This document shows positions 47,199 to 55,471 of a stretch of 64,000 nucleotides of DNA, piece after piece. Source of the stretch: Deminuibacter sp966424055. Lineage in GTDB: Bacteria > Bacteroidota > Bacteroidia > Chitinophagales > Chitinophagaceae. The stretch covers positions 1 through 64,000 of the forward strand of contig CBJLMB010000034.1 in the NCBI GenBank assembly GCA_966424055.1. Direction: 5' to 3'. Positions within the stretch are counted from its first letter, which is position 1. Each line of letters opens with the position of its first letter. The notes under the pieces are model-generated. The model did no database searches, was not told the DNA's origin, and worked only from the letters and a program-made list of their open reading frames with translations. A program made the translations under genes and the position numbers.

Positions 47199-48422
47199 TT
47201 GAAACTTCTTTTTGCCTGGCGCTATTTCAAATCAAAAAAATCCACCAATGCCATCAATGTCATTGCCTGGATCAGCGTGCTGGCTATTGCTGTGGGCACC
47301 GCAGCACTGATCGTGGTATTGAGCGTGTTCAATGGTTTTGAAGGCCTGGTAAAGAACCTGTATGGTGATTTTTATTCAGACATCCGCATTGCACCGGCAA
47401 AAGGCAAGTTTTTCCGTGTCACACCGCAAACCCTGCAGCAGATACAGGCTACTGCCGGTGTAGCGCAGTTAAGCCGGGTGGTAGAAGAAAAGGCGATGCT
47501 GATGAATGGCGAAGACAATCAAACCATTGTTTTTTTGAAGGGGGTAGATGAACATTATGAGCAGGTGAACCGGCTGCATAACCATATTTCACGAGGCAAA
47601 TATGAAACAGGCACCACCGATACACCGTCGGTGGTAATGGGGGTAGGGGTTGAAAACGCAGCCCGTGTAGATCCCGAATCACCGCTTTCTTCCAGCCTCA
47701 CCATTTACCTGCCCAACCGGCAAGGCACCTCTCTTTCTATTGAAGAGAACATGCTGTCGGCCAATGTGCATGTTGCCGGCTCGTTTATGGTGCAGCAGGA
47801 GTTTGACAATAAATATGCTTTTACCAACCTGGGTTTTATGCAGTATATGCTGTACCTGAAACCCGATGAATACAGCAGCATTGAACTGTCTGTTACAGAC
47901 GGCAGGAAAATAAAAGAGATCAAACAGGTATTGCAACGTGAGCTGGGAGATGCTTTTGTGGTGAAAACCCGGCTGGAACAGAACCAGAGCTTATTCACCG
48001 TGATGCAGGTGGAAAAATGGGTCATTTATGGTATCCTGTCGCTGATATTACTGGTGGCTTCATTTAATATGGTTGGAGCTCTAACCATGCTGGTGCTGGA
48101 AAAGCAAAAAGATATTGCCGTGCTCAAAGCCATGGGGGCCAATGATCAAACGATCCAGGGTATTTTTCTCAATGAAGGTTTTGTGCTGGCAGGAGTAGGG
48201 GGGGCATTGGGTATGCTGCTCGCTTTTATTATTTGTTTTCTCCAGTGGAAATTCAAGCTGGTAAAACTGGAAGGCGGCACATTTATCATTGACTATTATC
48301 CCGTAAAAATGATGCCAGCCGATTTTGTACTGGTATCCATCACCATCGTATTCATTGCCGTTCTGGCCGCGATCATCCCCGCCAAACGCGCCGTAACACA
48401 ACTGTACAGCCTGAAAAGCTGA
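47199..48422 (+). CDS. ABC transporter permease, LolC/LolE-like (FtsX family)
   Basis: A 407-residue inner-membrane permease. One N-terminal helix (about residues 18-42) is followed by a large periplasmic MacB-like domain (~45-255) and three C-terminal helices. The segment LEKQKDIAVLKAMGANDQTIQGIFLNEG is typical of LolC/LolE, which release lipoproteins from the inner membrane. The ATPase partner is not here. Translation apparently starts at TTG (47199): the first ATG is about 100 residues in and would delete the membrane helix. It follows rbfA by 81 bp. Confidence 0.88.
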   Translation: MKLLFAWRYFKSKKSTNAINVIAWISVLAIAVGTAALIVVLSVFNGFEGLVKNLYGDFYSDIRIAPAKGKFFRVTPQTLQQIQATAGVAQLSRVVEEKAMLMNGEDNQTIVFLKGVDEHYEQVNRLHNHISRGKYETGTTDTPSVVMGVGVENAARVDPESPLSSSLTIYLPNRQGTSLSIEENMLSANVHVAGSFMVQQEFDNKYAFTNLGFMQYMLYLKPDEYSSIELSVTDGRKIKEIKQVLQRELGDAFVVKTRLEQNQSLFTVMQVEKWVIYGILSLILLVASFNMVGALTMLVLEKQKDIAVLKAMGANDQTIQGIFLNEGFVLAGVGGALGMLLAFIICFLQWKFKLVKLEGGTFIIDYYPVKMMPADFVLVSITIVFIAVLAAIIPAKRAVTQLYSLKS

Positions 48423-48818
48423 TAACTCAAGTTGCCAGTTATGGCGGCGAGCTGATAGCGATGCGCTGCGAGACAGCATCTCGCAGAACACGCGGAAAAC
48501 GCAGAAAGGATGATCGTTTTCAGGATGGCCTCACAAAACAATTTATTCTATTAAACAGTACATGCTGCCTCATGGCTTGCAGCTATAAATACATGGATTA
48601 TCCCGCAATTTGGGTTAATAGCATTGGGCCACAAGGAGTTCATTTCGCGGAACACGCAAAAAATGCAGAAAAGGAAGATGTTTTTCAGGTTGGCCTGGCA
48701 AAACAATTTTATTCTATTTAACGATCTATCCTATCCATAGCTGGAAGCTCATGGCTGCAGCTGTAAAAAACTACTGGCTACCCGCGACTTGGATTGATAG
48801 CGCAACAAGCCCCTTCGC
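48423..48818. repeat. Two-copy ~165-bp repeat built of 9-mers and 7-mers
   Basis: No gene is seen. Copy A starts at 48481 and copy B at 48645 (period 164 bp). Each begins with three 9-bp units of the form CGCnGAAnA (cgcagaaca-cgcggaaaa-cgcagaaag in A), followed by related stretches containing TTTTCAGG, TGGCCT and CAAAACAATTT. Both contain AGCT-rich stretches with a 7-bp period (for example agctgga-agctcat-ggctgca near 48739). A further 7-bp-period stretch lies at 48449-48472. The beginning of a third copy (tcgcaa, 48815) leads into the next repeat array. Confidence 0.75.
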
Positions 48819-49080
48819 AATTATAAAATCTAAACTACGAGTAAGAAGTACTAAAACACCCCCCATTTCCCCTACGCCCCCCTCGTACATCCCACATTGT
48901 ACCTCGTACATTGAAAAGTGTGAACTACGAAGTACGAAGTACAAAAACATCCATTTCCCCTACGCTCCGTCATCGTACTTCCCATTTCGTACTTCGTAAT
49001 TATAAAGTCTACACTACGAAATACTAAAATACTCCCATTTACACTACGCCCCTCCATCGTACATCGTACCTCGTACATCC
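48819..49080. repeat. Array of three ~88-bp GTAC hairpin units
   Basis: Units start near 48819, 48910 and 48998. Each has a left arm rich in TACGAAGTAC, a spacer CCATTTCCCCTACGC or similar, and a right arm of the opposite sense (TCGTACTTCCCATTTCGTACTTCG or TCGTACATC forms), so each can fold into a hairpin. Inside the arms a 7-bp period is clear (gtacgaa, atcgtac). The last unit ends 13 bp from the transketolase stop codon. Confidence 0.8.
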
Positions 49081-49092
49081 AGTTCGCAACTA

Positions 49093-49935
49093 CTAATAAT
49101 CCCCCAGTGTTTCAGGTAACTGGGCCAGTGCTTTGGCCAGCTGCTCATCATTGGGAGCAATACCATGCCATTCGTGGTGGCCTTCCATGAAGTCCACACC
49201 CTTGCCCATCACTGTTTTCATAACAATACCGATAGGCTGACCCTGGCCGGTGAGCGATTTTGCCTGGTCCAGCACGCGGATCACATCATCCACATCATTG
49301 CCGTCCATATCCAGCACCTTCCAGCCGAAATCTTCCAGTTTGGCGTGCAGGTTACCAAGATTCAATACCTTATCAGTAGGGCCATCTATCTGCTGGCCAT
49401 TATGGTCGATGGTAGCAATCAGGTTGTCTACCTTGTGGTGGCCGGCGAACAGGATGGCTTCCCAGTTCTGTCCTTCATCCAGTTCTCCATCACCATGGAG
49501 GGAATAAACCAAGTGTGTATCACCATTCATCTTTTTAGCCAGTGCTGCGCCGATGGCTACGCTCATACCCTGGCCCAGTGAACCGCTGGCAACCCTTACG
49601 CCCGGTAAATGTTCGTGGGTGGTGGGGTGACCCTGCAGCCTGGAATTGATTTTACGGAAGGTGGCCAGCTCTTTTACATCAAAATAACCCGACCTGGCGA
49701 GCACGGAATAAAATACCGGCGAAATATGACCGTTGGAAAGGAAAAAAATATCTTCATTCAACCCATCTAAATGAAAATCAGGGTCGTGATGCATTACTTT
49801 AAAATATAATGTGGTCAGAAAATCAGTGCAACCCAGTGAACCACCGGGGTGACCACTTTGAACAGCATGTACCATTCTAACTATATCCCTTCTTACCTGG
49901 GAAGCTATTTTTTTAAGCTCTTGACTATCTGCCAT
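49093..49935 (-). CDS. Transketolase, N-terminal subunit
   Basis: A 280-residue protein equal to the TPP pyrophosphate-binding half of transketolase. Motifs include VHAVQSGHPGGSLGCTDFLT, SNGHISPVFYS, GSLGQGMSVAIGAALAKK and GDGELDEGQNWEAILFAGHH. Transketolase moves two-carbon units in the pentose phosphate pathway and needs a C-terminal half, which in split systems is usually the next gene. Here the downstream region (48423-49092) holds only repeats, so the partner must be elsewhere. A near-perfect promoter lies upstream. Confidence 0.92.
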   Translation of the reverse strand: MADSQELKKIASQVRRDIVRMVHAVQSGHPGGSLGCTDFLTTLYFKVMHHDPDFHLDGLNEDIFFLSNGHISPVFYSVLARSGYFDVKELATFRKINSRLQGHPTTHEHLPGVRVASGSLGQGMSVAIGAALAKKMNGDTHLVYSLHGDGELDEGQNWEAILFAGHHKVDNLIATIDHNGQQIDGPTDKVLNLGNLHAKLEDFGWKVLDMDGNDVDDVIRVLDQAKSLTGQGQPIGIVMKTVMGKGVDFMEGHHEWHGIAPNDEQLAKALAQLPETLGDY

Positions 49936-49950
49936 AAAATTAGTTTATGG

Positions 49951-49981
49951 CAAATCTAAGTGATAAGGCGTAGGCAGCAAA
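49951..49981 (-). promoter_or_regulatory. Promoter of the transketolase subunit gene (TTTG-N19-TAGATTTG)
   Basis: On the minus strand TTTG (49978-49981), a 19-bp spacer and TAGATTTG (49951-49958) fit the Bacteroidota -33/-7 consensus exactly. The ATG at 49935 follows 15 nt later. Confidence 0.75.
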
Positions 49982-50167
49982 ATTGCCGGGGAAGATATCT
50001 TAACCGGGCGCAGGTATCAACTGCATTTCCGAAACGGCTGAATAAATGAAAATAATTATTTCATAATAAGGTTATTAGGAAAAAACAGTGTATTTTGCGG
50101 CGCATTTCCCCCACTTTGTGCATCCGTATTGAGCAAAACACAATTGTATTACTAAAACAATCACTGC

Positions 50168-51319
50168 ATGGAGCAGATCATCATCGGTGGGATTATTGCG
50201 TTTCTGACTACCTTCTATGCCATACCTGTTATTATACAGGTTGCGCACGATAAAAAGCTATACGATATTCCTGATGAGCGGAAAATTCATAAAGCACCAA
50301 TTCCCCGTTTAGGCGGATTGGCAATGTTTGTCGGTTTTATACTGAGCCTGCTGCTTACAGTGATCATAGATAATAAAAGCGGGTTTCAATACTACACAGT
50401 CGCTTTCCTGATCATTTTTTTCCTGGGCGCCAAAGACGATCTCATCGTATTATCGCCCATGCGCAAGTTTGTAGGGCAGTTACTGGTGGCCGCTGTACTG
50501 GCTTTCAAAGGAAAACTGCTGATCACCAGTATGCATGGTTTCCTGGGTTTACAGGCCCTCGATCCTATGGCCAGCTACCTGCTCACTTTCTTCACCATCA
50601 TCGTTGTGATCAATGCTTTTAACCTGATAGATGGAATTGACGGCCTGGCCGGCAGTATCGGATTAATATCCTCTATTGTATTTGGCACCTATTTTTTCAT
50701 CAATGGAGATACCGCACATGCATTGCTGGCATTTACACTCGCAGGCAGCATCGCCGGTTTCCTGATCTACAATTTTCATCCCGCCCGTATTTTTATGGGC
50801 GATACGGGTTCGATGCTGCTGGGGCTGGTGAACGCCATCCTGGTGATCCATTTTATTGAAATGGCGCCTGTATACCAGCAATACCCGCTGCATGCATCAC
50901 CCGCAATCGGGTTCGGCATACTGCTGATACCGCTGATGGATACCCTGCGGGTATTCGGTATCCGTATCCTGCACCGCCGTTCTCCTTTTACACCCGACAG
51001 GAATCACCTGCACCATATTTTGCTGGACAAAGGTTTTTCGCATAAAACCATTACCCTTTCTATCGCTTTTGCTTCTATTGCCTGCAGTGCTGTAGCATTT
51101 TCAACAGCCAAACTGGGTACCACACTTTCTATCACCGGGCTGATCTGCCTGTTCTTTGCCGGCATTTACCTGCTGAGCGCTATTAAGCCCAAAGCTGCAA
51201 GACTGCATGTGGTGAAAGATTCTGACCTGGAACAGCTGTCACCGGAAGAACAGCCTGCCGTTAAACTGGTTTCCCTGTTCAATTTTAAAGAACAGCCGGC
51301 TGCCGTGGAGGAAGAATAA
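50168..51319 (+). CDS. WecA/TagO-like polyprenyl-phosphate sugar-1-phosphate transferase
   Basis: A 383-residue MraY-family membrane protein with about ten or eleven helices. It should transfer a HexNAc-1-phosphate to undecaprenyl phosphate to start a surface polysaccharide. Active-site loops are visible: GAKDDLIVLSPMRKFVGQ, NAFNLIDGIDGLAGSIG, FNFHPARIFMGDTGSM and the histidine loop FTPDRNHLHHILL, which is the WecA/TagO type and not MraY. A cytosolic tail of about 50 residues follows. It is a single gene with its own terminator. Confidence 0.9.
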   Translation: MEQIIIGGIIAFLTTFYAIPVIIQVAHDKKLYDIPDERKIHKAPIPRLGGLAMFVGFILSLLLTVIIDNKSGFQYYTVAFLIIFFLGAKDDLIVLSPMRKFVGQLLVAAVLAFKGKLLITSMHGFLGLQALDPMASYLLTFFTIIVVINAFNLIDGIDGLAGSIGLISSIVFGTYFFINGDTAHALLAFTLAGSIAGFLIYNFHPARIFMGDTGSMLLGLVNAILVIHFIEMAPVYQQYPLHASPAIGFGILLIPLMDTLRVFGIRILHRRSPFTPDRNHLHHILLDKGFSHKTITLSIAFASIACSAVAFSTAKLGTTLSITGLICLFFAGIYLLSAIKPKAARLHVVKDSDLEQLSPEEQPAVKLVSLFNFKEQPAAVEEE

Positions 51320-51343
51320 TAACAGCAATAAAATAACTTTTAT

Positions 51344-51370
51344 AAAGCAACCTGGCGGGTTGCTTTTTTA
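51344..51370 (+). terminator. Terminator after the WecA/TagO-like gene
   Basis: AAAGCAACC (51344-51352) pairs with GGTTGCTTT (51358-51366), followed by T. Confidence 0.82.
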
Positions 51371-51400
51371 CTTTAAGAAACTTATATAAAAGGGATTTGT

Positions 51401-51408
51401 TAGTTTTG
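51401..51408 (+). promoter_or_regulatory. Candidate -7 element for frr
   Basis: TAGTTTTG matches TAnnTTTG exactly, 21 nt before the frr ATG (51430). Confidence 0.5.
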
Positions 51409-51429
51409 CCGCCATCAAAATTTACGTAT

Positions 51430-51993
51430 ATGTCAGAAGAATTGGATCTGATACTGGATGATGCAGAATCTGCTATGAAAAAAGCGATCAGCCATCTGGA
51501 AACAGAACTTGTCAAAATAAGGGCTGGCAAAGCCAATCCGGCTATGCTGGATGGTATTACAGTGGATTATTACGGCTCACCCACTCCCATCAACCAGGTA
51601 GCCAATGTCACTGTTCTGGATGCACGTACCATCAGTATTCAACCCTGGGAAAAGAATATGCTGCAGCCCATTGAACGGGCTATCATGATGGCCAATATCG
51701 GTATCACTCCACAGAATGATGGGGTACAAATACGGCTGTTTATGCCCCCGCTTACAGAGGAAAGAAGAAGGGAACTGGTAAAAAAAGCCAGCGGGGAAGG
51801 CGAGTTTTCCAAAGTGGCCATCCGCAATATCCGAAGGGATGCCATCGAAGGCATTAAAAAATTACAAAAAGATGGTCTCAGTGAAGACACCGCCAAGGAT
51901 GCAGAGAAAAATGTGCAGGAGCTCACAGACCGCTTTATTACCCTGGTAGATAAACACCTTGCTGCAAAGGAAAAAGAGATGATGGCAGTATAA
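51430..51993 (+). CDS. frr: Ribosome recycling factor
   Basis: A 187-residue RRF that splits post-termination ribosomes with EF-G. Motifs are MKKAISHLETELVKIRAGKANPAMLDGI split by the hinge, VDYYGSPTPINQVANV, PWEKNMLQPIERAI and the C-terminal helices ERRRELVKK and AEKNVQELTDRF. The ATG at 51430 gives the family N-terminus and follows the promoter motif; an earlier in-frame start at 51397 lies upstream of that motif. Its usual neighbour pyrH is absent. Confidence 0.96.
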   Translation: MSEELDLILDDAESAMKKAISHLETELVKIRAGKANPAMLDGITVDYYGSPTPINQVANVTVLDARTISIQPWEKNMLQPIERAIMMANIGITPQNDGVQIRLFMPPLTEERRRELVKKASGEGEFSKVAIRNIRRDAIEGIKKLQKDGLSEDTAKDAEKNVQELTDRFITLVDKHLAAKEKEMMAV

Positions 51994-52018
51994 TCAATCC
52001 GCGAAAAATTTATTGAAT

Positions 52019-52054
52019 AAAAAAGTCCCGGCTTTGCTAACCGGGACTTTTTTT
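52019..52054 (+). terminator. Terminator after frr
   Basis: AAAAGTCCCGG pairs with CCGGGACTTTT around a 9-nt loop, followed by a T-run. Confidence 0.88.
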
Positions 52055-52375
52055 ATAGCTGTGAGCAATGAGCTTACAGTTATGAGTTGGGTTAGCAGTT
52101 TATTATCTCCAAACAAATCCTCCTTTAATTCCGCGTTTTCCGCGCATTCCGCGAGCCCCTCATTGCTCACCGCTCATAGCTAACAGCTCAATTAAGAGCG
52201 GCAAGCAAATAGCACTGAGCTACAAGAAATTTCTCTCGCTGAACACGCAAAAAACGCAGAAAGGAAAGCGTTTCAGCCCGAAGTTTTTCAGCATTCCGCG
52301 TTTTCCGCGCATTCCGCGAGCCACTCAATGCTCGCCACTCATGGCTAACAGCTCAATTCACTGGTTTAAATGGCG
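52055..52375. repeat. Intergenic repeats: 66-bp imperfect direct repeat plus 7- and 9-mer runs
   Basis: No gene is seen. Copies at 52128-52193 and 52293-52358 share ATTCCGCGTTTTCCGCGCATTCCGCGAG and a trailing stretch of the type CTCATGGCTAACAGCTCAATT. The first part is a 9-mer run in the reverse orientation of the one near 48481. A forward-type run (cgctgaaca-cgcaaaaaa-cgcagaaag) lies between the copies at about 52236. The trailing part has a 7-bp period (on the minus strand gagctgt-tagccat-gagtggc-gagcatt). The stretch at 52060-52090 belongs to the same family. Confidence 0.78.
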
Positions 52376-52481
52376 CGGTTCTTGTCTATAACCAGGCCAA
52401 AAGCATAGCTGCTGATTTATTGCATAAATACTTCCTTATTCATCAGGGAATAATTAATTTTAGAAAAGTGATATAATAGCT

Positions 52482-53222
52482 ATGGGAAAACTCGCAGATA
52501 TCAGCACCCGGGCTCCTGAAGGTGCAGATAAAGAGAAAATAAAGACCGAAACTGCCGCTATGCTGGAAGAGTTGAATGAGTTGCAAAACCTGTTGTATGC
52601 AGAAAGCAGGCACTCAATATTGCTGGTGATACAGGGTATGGATGCCAGCGGAAAAGATGGTGTGGTGAGAAAAGTGCTGAGCAGTATGAACCCCCAGGGT
52701 GTAGAGGTTCATTCATTCAAAGTGCCAACTACTGAAGAATTAAGTCATGATTTTCTATGGCGTATCCATCGCCAGGCGCCCGCCAAAGGCGTTATCCAGG
52801 TGTTCAACCGCTCGCATTATGAAGATATACTGGTAACCCGTGTGCATAAACTGATAGACGAAGAAACCGCCAAAAAAAGAATGCGGGCCATCAACGATTT
52901 TGAATGGCTGCTGCAGGAACACAACAGTACAAGGATACTCAAATTTTATCTCCATATTTCAAAGGAAGAACAGGCCCGCAGGCTACAGGAAAGGCTGGAT
53001 GATAAAACCAAGCAGTGGAAATACAACGAAAAAGATTTTGAAGAAGCAAAGCTGTGGAAACATTACCGGAAGGCATACGAAGATTGTTTTGCACATTGCA
53101 ACAAAATACCCTGGACCATTGTTCCTGCTGATCAGAACTGGTATAAAGAATATGTAGTGGCCAAATTGTTGCACCAGACACTGAAAGGATTGAAAATGCG
53201 GTATCCGGGGCTTAAAAAATAG
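52482..53222 (+). CDS. ppk2: Polyphosphate kinase 2 family protein
   Basis: A 246-residue kinase that transfers phosphate between polyphosphate and nucleotides. Walker A GMDASGKDG is at residues 52-60, the Walker B region reads IQVFNRSHYEDILVTRVH, and the lid contains RRLQERLDDKTKQWKYN. The single-domain size fits class I or III members; the preferred nucleotide (AMP, ADP, GDP) cannot be told by eye. It is a separate gene in front of mscL. Confidence 0.92.
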   Translation: MGKLADISTRAPEGADKEKIKTETAAMLEELNELQNLLYAESRHSILLVIQGMDASGKDGVVRKVLSSMNPQGVEVHSFKVPTTEELSHDFLWRIHRQAPAKGVIQVFNRSHYEDILVTRVHKLIDEETAKKRMRAINDFEWLLQEHNSTRILKFYLHISKEEQARRLQERLDDKTKQWKYNEKDFEEAKLWKHYRKAYEDCFAHCNKIPWTIVPADQNWYKEYVVAKLLHQTLKGLKMRYPGLKK

Positions 53223-53284
53223 TATTCAATCATGTTTTTGTATAAACAACTAAATCAACCATTCCTTCATCAAAACCTACAACT

Positions 53285-53710
53285 ATGAGTTTTATTAAAG
53301 AGTTCAGAGAGTTCGCTGTAAAAGGAAATGTAATGGACCTGGCAGTGGGTGTTATCATCGGCGGAGCTTTTGGAAAAATAGTCGATAGCGTGGTTAACGA
53401 CCTGGTAATGCCGCTTATTTCAGCCGTGATCGGTAAGGCCGATTTCAGTAACATGTATATTGTACTGAAAGGCAATGTGCCACCCGAAACCTCACTGGTC
53501 GAAGCAAAAAAAGTAGCCGGTTCGGTTATTTTTGCCTATGGTAATTTCCTCACTGTATTAATTAATTTCTTACTGCTGGCATTGGTCATCTTCCTGATGA
53601 TAAAAGGGGTGAACAAACTGCGCCGCAAACAGGAAGCTGCACCCGCCGGCCCTTCCAGCACCGACCAGTTATTGATCGAAATCCGCGACGAACTGAAGAA
53701 AAGATCCTAA
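53285..53710 (+). CDS. mscL: Large-conductance mechanosensitive channel
   Basis: A 141-residue channel that opens under membrane tension during osmotic downshock. The N-terminal helix and first membrane segment read FIKEFREFAVKGNVMDLAVGVIIGGAFGKIVDSVVNDLVMPL, given here only in part by its key GNVMDLAVG core. A periplasmic loop, a second helix (VLINFLLLALVIFLMI) and a cytosolic helical tail follow. It is complete and of normal size, and the gene appears monocistronic. Confidence 0.96.
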   Translation: MSFIKEFREFAVKGNVMDLAVGVIIGGAFGKIVDSVVNDLVMPLISAVIGKADFSNMYIVLKGNVPPETSLVEAKKVAGSVIFAYGNFLTVLINFLLLALVIFLMIKGVNKLRRKQEAAPAGPSSTDQLLIEIRDELKKRS

Positions 53711-53782
53711 AAACTTATGCAGAAGATATCCATATTCTGCCGCCTTTAACAGGATCTGTCTTCATTTTATTGTGGTAAATGA

Positions 53783-53836
53783 TACATTTGTAATATCCCG
53801 GCCTGGCTTAACCGGCCCGGGATATTGCTTTTTTTA
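53783..53836 (+). terminator. Terminator-like hairpin with adjoining -7 motif between mscL and scpA
   Basis: AATATCCCGG (53792-53801) pairs perfectly with CCGGGATATT (53817-53826), followed by GCTTTTTTTAG. It can end mscL. A TACATTTG (53783-53790) directly before the stem matches the -7 consensus. If that promoter serves scpA, the hairpin lies in its leader and would attenuate it. Confidence 0.65.
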
Positions 53837-53854
53837 GTAAGTAAGAATGATGAT

Positions 53855-54712
53855 ATGGCAGTAGCGAATTCACCCAATTACCAGATTAAATTACCCCAGT
53901 TCGAAGGCCCTTTCGACCTGTTGCTGTTTTTTATTGAACGGGACGAGCTGGATATTTATAATATACCCATTACCGGTATTATACAGGATTTCCTGAATTA
54001 TATACACCAGCAGGAAAAACTGAATATAGAGCTGAGCAGCGAGTTTATCCTGTTTGTTTCCACTCTAATGCGGATCAAGGCTAAAATGCTGTTACCCCGC
54101 AAAGAGCTGGATGCCCAGGGCAATGAAATTGATCCCCGCCAGGAGCTGGTTGACAAGATCCTGGAATATAAACGGTTTAAGGAAGCTTCTTTGCGCATGG
54201 CCGAAATGGAAGCTATCCGCATGCTGATGGTGAAAAGGGGTAACCTGCAGAAAGAATTGTCCCAGCTGGGAGAAGATGCATCCGAAGGCACCGAGATACA
54301 AACCGTTACTTTATTCAAACTGATGAAAACGTTTGAAAAAGTAATGCAGCGCCTGCACGATAAGAACAATAAGCCGGTGCATACCGTGGTAAAATACAAT
54401 TATACCATGGAAGAAAGCCGTGAACACATGATGGGCATGGTACACCGGGAAAAAACCGTCGCTTTCTCTAAAATATTTGAACGGTGTGAAGACCGTATCC
54501 ATGCCATTTTCCTTTTTTTGTCACTGCTTGAACTGGTTCAGCTGAAATACATGAGCATCATGATAGGCGAAGGCAAAAACAATTTTATCCTGGAATGGAA
54601 TGAGAACAGGGAAGAGGACCTGCCTTCTGCAGATGATATCATTACACCTGGTCAGCCAGGGACTGCTGATAATGATGAGGCCGGCGCCTCCGGTGAAATA
54701 CCGTTTGAGTAG
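53855..54712 (+). CDS. scpA: Segregation and condensation protein A
   Basis: A 285-residue kleisin subunit of the SMC condensin complex. The N-terminus reads YQIKLPQFEGPFDLLLFFIERDELDIYNIPI in part, the standard ScpA opening. The middle helix set (SSEFILFVSTLMRIKAKMLLPR) and the C-terminal winged-helix region (FLFLSLLELVQLKYMSIMI) are present, with an acidic tail of about 45 residues. The ATG at 53855 was chosen over one at 53825, which lies inside the terminator-like hairpin. ScpB is not in the window. Confidence 0.93.
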   Translation: MAVANSPNYQIKLPQFEGPFDLLLFFIERDELDIYNIPITGIIQDFLNYIHQQEKLNIELSSEFILFVSTLMRIKAKMLLPRKELDAQGNEIDPRQELVDKILEYKRFKEASLRMAEMEAIRMLMVKRGNLQKELSQLGEDASEGTEIQTVTLFKLMKTFEKVMQRLHDKNNKPVHTVVKYNYTMEESREHMMGMVHREKTVAFSKIFERCEDRIHAIFLFLSLLELVQLKYMSIMIGEGKNNFILEWNENREEDLPSADDIITPGQPGTADNDEAGASGEIPFE

Positions 54713-54798
54713 ATTACCTGATACCAGGTAACCGGCACAGTACCGGAACGGGAAGGGCCTTAATGAAAATTTTTGTAACTTAAGGCACAATCCCTTCC

Positions 54799-55416
54799 AT
54801 GGAAAATACAGACCCGCGCATTGATGCATATATGGAAAAGGCTGCTGGTTTTGCCCAACCCATACTGCAGCATTTCCGTAAACTGGTACACAAAGCCTGC
54901 CCCGGTGTAACAGAAACCATAAAATGGGGTTTCCCGCATTTTGATTATAAAGGGATCATGTGCAGTATTGCAGCTTTCAAACAGCATTGTGCCATTGTTT
55001 TCTGGAGAGCAGCGATGATGAAAGATGCACCTATATTAACTGCTGCAAGAGGCGAAGCAATGGGGCACTTGGGCAGGATCACTTCACTGAAAGATCTTCC
55101 AGCTGATAAAACACTGATCGCTTATATTAAAGAAGCCGCATTGCTCAATGAAGCCGGTATTAAAGTACCAGCCAGGAAAGCAGTAGCGCCGGCAAAGGCA
55201 AAAACACTCGCTGTTCCCGATGTATTGGCAACAGCACTGGCACAACACAAAGCTGCCAAAAAAGTGTTTGACGCATTCAGTCCTTCCAACAAGAAAGAAT
55301 ACATCAACTGGATCAAGGATGCCAAAACCGATAAAACCCGCGAAGAGCGATTGAAAACAGCAATTGAATGGATCAGTGAGGGCAAAGTAAAAAACTGGAA
55401 ATACCTGAAGAAATAG
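54799..55416 (+). CDS. DUF1801/YdeI family protein
   Basis: A 205-residue cytosolic protein. The N-terminal ~115 residues have the DUF1801 pattern (CPGVTETIKWGFPHFDYKG, then a strand pair ending in RGEAMGHLGRI). The C-terminal part is the YdeI/OmdA type (FDAFSPSNKKEYINWIKDAKTDKTREERLKTAIEWI). An Ala/Pro/Lys linker joins them. The molecular function of this family is not established. It follows scpA by 86 bp in the same direction and is convergent with the YkuD-like gene. Confidence 0.87.
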   Translation: MENTDPRIDAYMEKAAGFAQPILQHFRKLVHKACPGVTETIKWGFPHFDYKGIMCSIAAFKQHCAIVFWRAAMMKDAPILTAARGEAMGHLGRITSLKDLPADKTLIAYIKEAALLNEAGIKVPARKAVAPAKAKTLAVPDVLATALAQHKAAKKVFDAFSPSNKKEYINWIKDAKTDKTREERLKTAIEWISEGKVKNWKYLKK

Positions 55417-55471
55417 CATCGCCATATTTCAGTGCGAAGCCGTCCTCTTTCATTTTTACAGACCAGCTTGG

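Noticed and set aside
48819..49080. Tandem units that could suggest a CRISPR array
   Set aside because: Units are about 88 bp, diverge from one another along their whole length, have no constant-repeat/unique-spacer pattern and no cas genes nearby.
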